Assembly (NCBI GenBank): GCA_030673585.1
Contig: DAOVIU010000074.1
Coordinates: 1-6,396, forward strand
Length of the DNA: 6,396 nt
Direction: 5' to 3'
Source: Pseudomonadota bacterium
GTDB taxonomy: Bacteria; Desulfobacterota; BSN033; G020346125
Below, piece by piece: positions 1-4,747 of this stretch (position 1 is the stretch's first letter; every line of letters begins with the position of its first letter). The position numbers and the translations under genes are program-made. The notes below the pieces were generated by a model that did not search any database, was not told where the DNA came from, and saw only the letters and a list, made by a program, of their open reading frames with translations.

Positions 1-93
1 AAAGGAATGAAGCCCTCAACAGGCCTCCAGATACCGGCTAACCGTGGAGAATGAGACGGGGGAGGATACTGTGGCAGAGGTGTATGAATACGA
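1..93. other. tail of an upstream unit, gene not identifiable
   Basis: No reading frame can be assigned here. The three plus-strand frames close at TGA 8-10, TAA 39-41 and TGA 52-54. Any of these could be the end of a gene lying left of the window. The frame ending at 52-54 offers 17 residues and the one ending at 39-41 offers 12, and neither is recognisable. The strong terminator starting at 94 supports a plus-strand gene ending in this stretch. Confidence 0.3.
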
Positions 94-128
94 GGCAGGG
101 TCACTGCAGCATGGCCCTACCTTTTTTT
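94..128 (+). terminator. intrinsic terminator of the upstream gene
   Basis: The arm at 94-103 (GGCAGGGTCA) pairs with 112-121 (TGGCCCTACC), with one C-A mismatch and one G-T wobble, around an 8-base loop. Seven T residues follow at 122-128. This is the classic shape of a Rho-independent terminator reading rightward, and it insulates the PilZ gene from whatever lies upstream. Confidence 0.75.
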
Positions 129-129
129 C

Positions 130-158
130 TTGTACATATCGGTAAATTCTGCTATGAT
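130..158 (+). promoter_or_regulatory. probable sigma-70 promoter of the PilZ-sigma4 gene
   Basis: TATGAT at 153-158 differs from the TATAAT consensus at one base. It sits 17 bases after TTGTAC (130-135), a weak -35 that keeps only the TTG. Transcription would begin near 165, leaving a leader of about 120 bases before the start codon at 287. The position directly after the upstream terminator supports the call, while the poor -35 suggests weak or activator-assisted expression. Confidence 0.45.
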
Positions 159-209
159 AGGCGGTACAATAAGGCCAAACCATCTTGAGCACGGATGTCC
201 TTCTTTATC

Positions 210-273
210 CTTATTAAGGCTGATTGAGAGGTCTTCTGTTCCCTATCTGAGGCTTTAAGGCCTGATTAATAAG
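210..273 (+). repeat. inverted and direct repeats in the leader of the PilZ gene
   Basis: CTTATTAA at 210-217 and its exact complement TTAATAAG at 266-273 could pair across a 48-base interval. A second relation overlaps them: TTAAGGCTGATT (214-225) recurs as TTAAGGCCTGATT (255-267) with one inserted C. The right-hand arm ends within the ribosome-binding site (AGAGGA, 272-277), so pairing would partly mask it. The arms are short and AT-rich, so this may be chance; a regulator site or a structured leader are the alternatives. Confidence 0.3.
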
Positions 274-286
274 AGGACATAGAGAA

Positions 287-946
287 ATGGAGGAAAAGCG
301 GAAATTTCATCGGTTCCCCGTAATGGAGTCGGTCCTCTGCTTCCGATACGGGAGACAAATGACCATGCGGACCCTCGATATCAGCCTGGGTGGATTGAAG
401 CTGGAGGCCAATTTCGATTTAGGTGTTGGTGAGTCCATGGATTTTGCCATCCTTGCCCATGGCACCAGGATTCAGTGCAAGGGGAGGATCCTCGACATCG
501 AGGAATCGAGGAATAAGGTTCAGGCGCGCTTGCGATTCGCCCCTGCATCAAATTCGGAGTACGGGAAATTGTCCAGATATCTGCAAGCCGTTTCAAGGAG
601 GCCTTTGGAAAGGAGGGCGGTTGCCGGTTCGACTTCATCACTTTGGGGAACAACCGGGCATACCATGAGGAAGGGAGTGGGGCTGGTAACAGATATGTTT
701 AAGGAGCAAAATGAGGACAGTAAGCTTCAGATGGTAAATTCATGGCTCAGATTGCTGCCGGATATGGAGAGAACGGTGATCAGCCTTCGTTTTGGTTTGA
801 ACGGGCAGGAGATACATACGCTGGAATCCATCGGGGAACGGTTTGGCCTGACCCCGGAAATGGTTGGTCAAATCGAAGCGGAGGCCATAGAGAAGCTTCG
901 GAAGATGAGCCAAAAAAAGGAGATCGATCTCGATGATATAATATGA
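287..946 (+). CDS. PilZ domain protein with C-terminal sigma-70 region 4 helix-turn-helix
   Basis: The protein has 219 residues. Residues 4-100 form a PilZ domain, the family that binds cyclic-di-GMP. Both signature motifs are present: RxxxR as R5-R9, and DxSxxG as D31-S33-G36. A Ser/Arg-rich linker follows (about 101-148). Residues 150-206 match sigma-70 region 4, including LRFGL (167-171), an extended TLESIGERFGLT stretch and QIEAEAIEKLR (195-205), the region that in RpoD contacts the -35 element and the RNA polymerase beta flap. Sigma regions 1-3 are absent, so it cannot act alone as a sigma factor. No membrane segment or signal peptide is seen, so it should be cytoplasmic. The start is supported by AGAGGA at 272-277. 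It is a single gene between two terminators. The inferred role is a cyclic-di-GMP-responsive transcription regulator; the domain calls are firm, the function is not. Confidence 0.88.
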   Translation: MEEKRKFHRFPVMESVLCFRYGRQMTMRTLDISLGGLKLEANFDLGVGESMDFAILAHGTRIQCKGRILDIEESRNKVQARLRFAPASNSEYGKLSRYLQAVSRRPLERRAVAGSTSSLWGTTGHTMRKGVGLVTDMFKEQNEDSKLQMVNSWLRLLPDMERTVISLRFGLNGQEIHTLESIGERFGLTPEMVGQIEAEAIEKLRKMSQKKEIDLDDII

Positions 947-972
947 ACTATAAGAATACGTCCAAAACAAAC

Positions 973-1002
973 GGCAGGGTCAAGAACGGCTCTGCCTTTT
1001 TT
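973..1002 (+). terminator. intrinsic terminator after the PilZ-sigma4 gene
   Basis: GGCAGGG (973-979) pairs with CTCTGCC (990-996), with one G-T wobble, around a 10-base loop, and six T residues follow (997-1002). It lies 27 bases after the PilZ stop codon. Read on the minus strand, the hairpin is followed by a T-rich stretch (GTTTGTTTT), so it may also stop the convergent PHP transcript. A second, weaker hairpin without a T-run (1032-1036 with 1043-1047) lies nearer the PHP stop. Confidence 0.8.
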
Positions 1003-1068
1003 GTAGATCCCATTTCGTTAACCACTACAGGCCCAACGGGTCTTGGGGGATTCAGCCACTACCCACCA

Positions 1069-1674
1069 TTATAGGGTCATTCCCCTACAATTTCCTTTCC
1101 TAATCTCTTCAATCAACTCATGGACGGTATGTACAGGGTACGTAAACTCCGTGAAGGCCCTTCCCACCTGCTCCTTACTATGGCAATCGCTTCCCCCTAT
1201 GGAGGGAAGGTTCTTAATTCGGGCAGCATGCATGGCTTCCCTGTTCTCATCTTCGGAGTTTCTGCCGCTGTGGGTCTCGATGGCATCTAAACCCTCAATG
1301 CTCAGAACATCTTCACCAAAGGAGTCCCATCCCCTGAATGGATGGGCTGGGACACAGATTCCCCCAAGGCCATGGACAATTTCTATGACTTGGAATACAT
1401 CCAGATAGTTATCCCTGTTCCATATGTTCCAGGAGTCGTCTTTTAACCCATACACCAGGAGGTGTCCCCGATCAGTTGATATTTCAAGGCCCCTGAAAAT
1501 ATAGAAGCCCTCGGGGATGGTGATTCTCTCCACGGGCCTTGAGGCCCCAAGGGAGTTATGTTCGGTAAAACAAACGCCATCCAGATTCACGTTGATAGCC
1601 TGTTCTATCAATTCCTCGGGTTCAAGATAGTTGTCGTGAGAGTATTTACTGTGGCAGTGGAGATCAATTCTCAT
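1069..1674 (-). CDS. PHP-domain metal-dependent hydrolase (TrpH/YciV-like)
   Basis: This 201-residue protein is a stand-alone PHP-fold hydrolase. These proteins use a di- or trinuclear metal centre to hydrolyse phosphoesters, in some cases nucleic acid or nucleotide 5' phosphates. The metal-binding motifs appear in order: HxH as H6-H8 in DLHCHS, E38-H39 in FTEHN, E64 in GLEIS, H111 in PAHPFR, H135 in ETHSG, and D163-H165 in GGSDCHS. No polymerase or histidinol-phosphatase extension is present. The frame stays open far upstream, but the chosen ATG starts exactly at the MRIDLHCHS motif, overlaps the transporter stop as ATGA, and has GGAGA (1687-1683) eight bases ahead. Translational coupling to the transporter is likely. 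The substrate cannot be told from sequence. Confidence 0.88.
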   Translation of the reverse strand: MRIDLHCHSKYSHDNYLEPEELIEQAINVNLDGVCFTEHNSLGASRPVERITIPEGFYIFRGLEISTDRGHLLVYGLKDDSWNIWNRDNYLDVFQVIEIVHGLGGICVPAHPFRGWDSFGEDVLSIEGLDAIETHSGRNSEDENREAMHAARIKNLPSIGGSDCHSKEQVGRAFTEFTYPVHTVHELIEEIRKGNCRGMTL

Positions 1675-2957
1675 ATGAATGGTCTCCGGCGACGCGGAGC
1701 TGCCATCCAAATCCCCAGAATCCCCACGGTAAAACTGACCATCGCCAGGATCAGGGGGATGGTATAGCTCCCCGTTTGGTCGTAAAAGTACCCGCCGAGA
1801 TAAGGCCCCAGTGCTCCACCGAACCCCCATCCCGTCGCAAAGGTCCCCATAATGAGTCCCAGTGAATTCCCGGAGAAGAGATCGCCCGCTGTGGCGGCAA
1901 TGGTCGGCGAAGTTGCGCCGAAGCCGAGTCCGAAGAGGATGACAAAGGCATAGAGCAACCAGGGAAGGGCGGGATCCCGTACGAGGAGGAAGAGGAATAC
2001 TCCCACAATGGCGCAGCTGGCTCCCAGGGTACACCCGATTTCCCTCCCTGCGCGATCGGACACGAGGCCGGAGAAGACCCCCCCGATGGAATTGAGCAGA
2101 CCAACCAATCCAACGGATAAAGCTGCCTGGGTTGGGCTATATCCCGCATCAACCACATGTGCGGCCTGATGCACAACCAACATGTTAAAAGAGAAACTCG
2201 TCGAGAAAAATACTAAGACCACCCACCAGTAATCCCGGGTGCGAAGAGCAGTTCTCAGCGTCCACTGTTCGGAGAGATTGAAGGGTCGGGTATGTTTCGT
2301 GGAACCTTCCGACGGGGGAGAATGGGTTCGGCCAGAACCCGGAACGATGCCATCGGGGAACTGGCCCATCTCCTCCGGAGAGCCCCGCTGAAGGAGTGCC
2401 GTTATGGGAGCGACTATACCGATGACGATACCGGCAAAAACCAGGAAGGCAGAGCGCCAACCCGCGGCATCAATGATGACCTGGGATACCGGGGCCATCA
2501 CCATGATTCCGACGCCGATTCCCGCCAATACTAAGCCGCTGGCCAGACCCCTTTTCCTGACAAACCATTTGGGAATCCGAGACATGTGGGGGGCATAGGA
2601 AATGGTGTTTATGCCCACGGCCATGAACACTCCGAAAAAGAGGTAGAGATGCCAGATAGCCGTGATGCGACTAGCCGCAGCAAGGCCCATGGCCAGCAGG
2701 GTAGCACCAAGGGGGAACAGCGTGCGGGGACCAAAGCGATCGATGAGGCTTCCCGTCACCAGTCCGAAAAGGCCATGAATAACCATGGCGAGCGAAAATG
2801 CTCCCGCCGTGTCTGCGCGTCCCCAACCATATTCTCGCAGGATGGCAACGTAAAACACCCCGAAGGAAGAACGAATACCCAGGCTGGCGAAGAGCGTAAG
2901 GAACGAGACCCCAACAATTACCCAGCCGTAGTAGAACCGCTCGTTTTTCCCGTTCAC
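1671..2957 (-). CDS. MFS transporter, 12 membrane segments
   Basis: This 428-residue integral inner-membrane protein belongs to the major facilitator superfamily. Its opening (FYYGWVIVGVSF, residues 8-19) and overall shape resemble the oxalate/formate and monocarboxylate-type groups. About six hydrophobic segments lie between residues 11 and 189. A polar cytoplasmic loop (about 190-245) follows, then six more segments (about 246-418) and a basic tail with four consecutive arginines. The loop motif A occurs in both halves: GSLIDRFGPR (69-78) and SGLVSDRAGRE (296-306). The start is GTG, preceded by AAGGA (2970-2966) with an 8-base spacer. It is the first gene of a two-gene operon with the PHP hydrolase, transcribed from the promoter at 3064-3036. 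Drug export or organic-acid transport are both possible, and I cannot name the substrate. Confidence 0.9.
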   Translation of the reverse strand: MNGKNERFYYGWVIVGVSFLTLFASLGIRSSFGVFYVAILREYGWGRADTAGAFSLAMVIHGLFGLVTGSLIDRFGPRTLFPLGATLLAMGLAAASRITAIWHLYLFFGVFMAVGINTISYAPHMSRIPKWFVRKRGLASGLVLAGIGVGIMVMAPVSQVIIDAAGWRSAFLVFAGIVIGIVAPITALLQRGSPEEMGQFPDGIVPGSGRTHSPPSEGSTKHTRPFNLSEQWTLRTALRTRDYWWVVLVFFSTSFSFNMLVVHQAAHVVDAGYSPTQAALSVGLVGLLNSIGGVFSGLVSDRAGREIGCTLGASCAIVGVFLFLLVRDPALPWLLYAFVILFGLGFGATSPTIAATAGDLFSGNSLGLIMGTFATGWGFGGALGPYLGGYFYDQTGSYTIPLILAMVSFTVGILGIWMAAPRRRRPFI

Positions 2958-3035
2958 TCCGTAGATCCTTTTCCTGAGATATTGGGCCTGATTTTTCCTT
3001 TAGCGAAGCTAGGGAGCCCCCCATGAATGGACCTA

Positions 3036-3064
3036 TTTATACACGGAGGCTTTAAGGCTGTCAA
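3036..3064 (-). promoter_or_regulatory. strong sigma-70 promoter for the MFS-PHP operon
   Basis: On the minus strand, a perfect TTGACA (3064-3059) is followed after exactly 17 bases by TATAAA (3041-3036), one mismatch from TATAAT. Transcription should begin near 3029, giving a leader of about 72 bases before the GTG at 2957. It is the best promoter match noticed in the window and predicts substantial, largely constitutive expression unless a repressor acts. The spacer contains AGCCTTAAAGCC, a short imperfect palindrome that could be an operator. Confidence 0.75.
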
Positions 3065-3212
3065 CGAAGCAAAGGACAAATTCCGCACGTAATTGGTGAC
3101 ATCCGAGAAACGGCCATCTGGAAAATCCTTGCCAATTTTTTGTATAAATGAAGATATGCAACTATCGAGGTTAAAACGATGTCCGATCTGACAAGGATAT
3201 TGGAGGTGCACC

Positions 3213-3950
3213 ATGGATCACACGTTTACTAGAAGAGAGATGATGAAAGGTTTTGGGGCCACAATGGCCTTGGGATTAGGAGGTTTTTATGGGACAGCCC
3301 AGGCCTCTGGAAAGAGAGAAGGAAGGCCATCGGCACAGGGGGAATGCAAGCTCCTTCCCCTCCCATATCCGTATGATGCCCTGGAACCTTGGATCGACAA
3401 GGAGACCGTGACCATCCACCATGACAAGCATCATGCCGGATACGTTAAGAATTTGAACAAAGCGTTGAGGAAGTTGTCGGAGGCCAGGGTATCAGGGGAT
3501 TTCAGCCTGATCAAACACTGGTCGCGCGCACTTGCCTTTCACGGTTCAGGCCATGTCCTTCATACCCTCTATTGGGACAATATGTCGTCCAAAGGGGGGG
3601 GAAGACCCACGGGCGAACTCCTGACGGCGATGGAGAAAAGCTTTGGCGGGTTCGATCGGTTTAAGACACAGTTTACCGCTGCAACCAAGGCGGTTGAGGG
3701 AAGTGGGTGGGGCGTCATGGCCTTTGAACCCTTTAGGGGTTATGTCGTCATCCTTCAGGCGGAAAAACATCAGGACCTGACTATCTGGGGCGCCTATCCC
3801 CTGTTAGTGTGCGATGTTTGGGAGCACGCCTATTATCTCAAATATCAAAATCGGCGCGCTGAATACGTGAAGAACTTCTTCAATCTTATTCATTGGCCGG
3901 AAGTCGAAAAGCGCCTTAAGATAGCAAAGGGGCTTGTAAAATACCGGTAA
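3213..3950 (+). CDS. sod: Tat-exported Fe/Mn superoxide dismutase
   Basis: This enzyme converts superoxide to oxygen and hydrogen peroxide. It has 245 residues, about 45 more than cytoplasmic family members, because of an N-terminal signal: twin arginines R7-R8 in TRREMMKGF, a hydrophobic stretch (about 14-26) and an AxA cleavage site (A29-Q30-A31). Folded export to the periplasm by Tat is therefore predicted. The metal ligands are all present: H69, H117, D201 and H205 in DVWEHAYY. G113 and Q187 (in KHQD) occupy the places that mark the manganese-type active site, whereas iron-type enzymes have the glutamine at the earlier site. This favours Mn or cambialistic use but does not prove it. GGAGG (3202-3206) lies six bases before the ATG. 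No clear promoter is seen; TATAAA at 3143-3148 lacks a -35. The rubredoxin-like gene follows after 63 bases. Confidence 0.93.
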   Translation: MDHTFTRREMMKGFGATMALGLGGFYGTAQASGKREGRPSAQGECKLLPLPYPYDALEPWIDKETVTIHHDKHHAGYVKNLNKALRKLSEARVSGDFSLIKHWSRALAFHGSGHVLHTLYWDNMSSKGGGRPTGELLTAMEKSFGGFDRFKTQFTAATKAVEGSGWGVMAFEPFRGYVVILQAEKHQDLTIWGAYPLLVCDVWEHAYYLKYQNRRAEYVKNFFNLIHWPEVEKRLKIAKGLVKYR

Positions 3951-4013
3951 GGCAGTAACTTATAGGTCTACAAGCGCCGCCATGGAAATATAAACTCGGA
4001 AAAGGTGAGATCA

Positions 4014-4199
4014 ATGACCCATTGGAAGTGTTCGAATTGCGATTATACGTTTGAGGCCGCGGCCCCGCCCGATAGCTGTCCTTCCTGCAAGCAGGCCTGT
4101 ACCTTCAGCGATGTTACCTGCTACATTCCGGATTGCGGGGGGTCGGGGAATATCGACCCCAGGCTTGTGGGCAAGAGGGAAAAACCCGTCAACGATTAA
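4014..4199 (+). CDS. rubredoxin-like iron protein, 61 residues
   Basis: This small, probably cytoplasmic protein has two paired-cysteine knuckles, C6xxC9 (WKCSNCDY) and C22xxC25 (DSCPSCK), that should bind one iron (or zinc) in a rubredoxin-type tetrahedral site. The spacing is shorter than in classical rubredoxin and resembles the rubredoxin-like end of rubrerythrins. Three more cysteines (29, 36, 41) lie in a conserved-looking tail, DVTCYIPDCGG then NIDPRLVG. I chose the ATG at 4014 because the GTG nine bases upstream lies inside the ribosome-binding site (AAGGTGA, 4002-4008). No terminator separates it from the dismutase, so co-transcription is likely. The inferred role is electron transfer in superoxide or peroxide defence. 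A zinc-ribbon protein is the main alternative. Confidence 0.85.
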   Translation: MTHWKCSNCDYTFEAAAPPDSCPSCKQACTFSDVTCYIPDCGGSGNIDPRLVGKREKPVND

Positions 4200-4398
4200 G
4201 GGAATCTTTCCCCCCATTAAGTTGGGCTTTTGTCCTTTTCGCCCCCTTGGCACAGCCGATTGGGGAGTAACAGGTTTCCCCTGGCTTCTCCGCGCCATTG
4301 TGCCCCTTCAATGCCACAACGACATGTTCGCCTGCCTTCTGACCCACCGGGTCATAGCTTTCATACCTTTTGAAGATATCATAGACTTCATGTTACAT
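4189..4398 (-). pseudogene. unidentified small reading frame with a stop at its second codon
   Basis: On the minus strand, ATG (4398-4396) is followed at once by TAA (4395-4393). The same frame then runs open for 67 codons to TGA (4191-4189), beginning HEVYDIFKRYESYDPVGQKA and containing GETCYSPIGCAKG. The residue composition looks like a real soluble protein rather than antisense noise. However, no ATG occurs after the stop, and the first in-frame alternative is a GTG at 4347 without a good ribosome-binding site. AGGAG lies 11 bases before the ATG. The MITE-like element begins 40 bases upstream. It could be a decayed small gene, the end of a gene cut by the insertion, a sequencing error turning a sense codon into TAA, or a chance open frame. 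I do not recognise the family. Confidence 0.3.
4200..4231 (+). terminator. weak terminator after the sod-rubredoxin unit
   Basis: Directly after the stop codon, GGGAA (4200-4204) pairs with TTCCC (4208-4212) around a three-base loop. A second small stem, CCCA (4213-4216) with TGGG (4223-4226), is followed by CTTTT and then GTCCTTTT. Neither stem is strong and the T-runs are short, so termination may be partial. Confidence 0.35.
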
Positions 4399-4437
4399 TG
4401 TTATGGGAACTCCTAGTATTACGTCCCAAAAGTCATT

Positions 4438-4635
4438 CTAAATCCGAAATTCGAATATCGAAATACCAAACAAATCCGAATATCAAATGACCAAAATCCG
4501 AAACATGTTTAGAAAATTGGAAAATTAGAATTTTATTATTGTTTCGGCCTGCGACGAGCCCCTCGACTAGCTCGGGGCCTGAGTTTATCGAAGGCTCAGT
4601 CGAGTCGATTTCGAATTTCGAGCTTCGAATTTTAG
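4438..4635. repeat. 198-bp MITE-like inverted-repeat element
   Basis: This AT-rich block has imperfect terminal inverted repeats of about 27 bases. The left end opens CTAAATCCGAAATTCGAATA (4438-4457). The right end, read on the minus strand from 4635, opens CTAAAATTCGAAGCTCGAAA. Inside are three exact copies of AAATCCGAA (4440, 4472, 4494), CCGAAAC (4498-4504) pairing with GTTTCGG (4541-4547), and a GC-rich hairpin (4552-4602). It encodes no transposase and shows no obvious target duplication. It fits a non-autonomous mobile element or an intergenic palindromic repeat family of the kind scattered in many environmental bacterial genomes; the family link is from memory. Confidence 0.6.
4552..4602. 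repeat. imperfect 51-base hairpin inside the repeat element
   Basis: The arm at 4552-4576 pairs with 4578-4602. The outer part is CGAC-GAGCC against GGCTC-A-GTCG with a one-base bulge. The inner part is TCGACTAGCTCGGG against CCTGAGTTTATCGA with two mismatches and two G-T wobbles, and the arms join through one base, so the real loop must open a few pairs. It is markedly richer in GC than the rest of the element, as if one palindrome were nested in another. It has no T-run, so it is not a typical intrinsic terminator. Confidence 0.6.
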
Positions 4636-4705
4636 GACGCTTTGCGATCATGTAAATTATGCAAGTTATTACTGGGACACTGCACGAGGAGAACGGCTCT
4701 CAACC

Positions 4706-4747
4706 ATGCAAGAAGGAATGGATAGAAAGGGGGATGGACCGTGCTGA
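4706..4747 (+). other. possible 13-codon leader ORF overlapping the CysRS-like start
   Basis: ATG at 4706 opens a frame reading MQEGMDRKGDGPC then TGA (4745-4747). The last sense codon is cysteine (TGC), and its stop overlaps the GTG start of the downstream gene as GTGCTGA, so translation of the two could be coupled. GAGGAG (4686-4691) is 14 bases from the ATG, which is rather far. A single cysteine codon is weak evidence for attenuation, so this may be chance. The remainder of 4636-4740 shows no convincing promoter. Confidence 0.2.

Noticed and set aside
11..187. Plus-strand frame reading through 11-187 with a possible GTG start at 44
   Set aside because: It runs straight across the strong terminator and its T-run and the proposed promoter, so translation is unlikely although the first part looks protein-like.
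3001..3011. TAGCGAAGCTA, a mini-hairpin with a GCGAAGC core, in the MFS leader
   Set aside because: The GCGAAGC core is known as an unusually stable DNA hairpin, but four base pairs without repetition or context do not support a function.
2586..3026. Open frame of 146 codons on the plus strand, and several others at 1043-1408 and 2185-2534
   Set aside because: They are antisense or out-of-frame shadows of the MFS and PHP genes, with unlikely composition and no ribosome-binding site. The minus-strand products have clear family motifs.
249..3058. Thirteen-base sequence GAGGCTTTAAGGC shared by 249-261 and 3046-3058
   Set aside because: Both copies lie upstream of genes, but a rough estimate for a 6.4-kb window on both strands gives about one such match by chance, and the two sit at different places relative to their promoters.
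3129..3148. TTGCCA (3129-3134) with TATAAA (3143-3148) as a promoter for the dismutase
   Set aside because: The spacer is only eight bases and no acceptable -35 lies 16-18 bases before TATAAA, so no canonical promoter can be claimed.
4051..4416. Plus-strand frame of 121 codons starting inside the rubredoxin-like gene
   Set aside because: It is Pro/Arg-rich at the start, overlaps a well-supported gene in another frame and has no ribosome-binding site; a shadow.
4433..4651. Minus-strand frame of 72 codons across the repeat
   Set aside because: It is translation of the palindromic AT-rich repeat, rich in the F/I/R/S/D residues produced by TTCGAATTT-type units. Such frames are common spurious gene calls.
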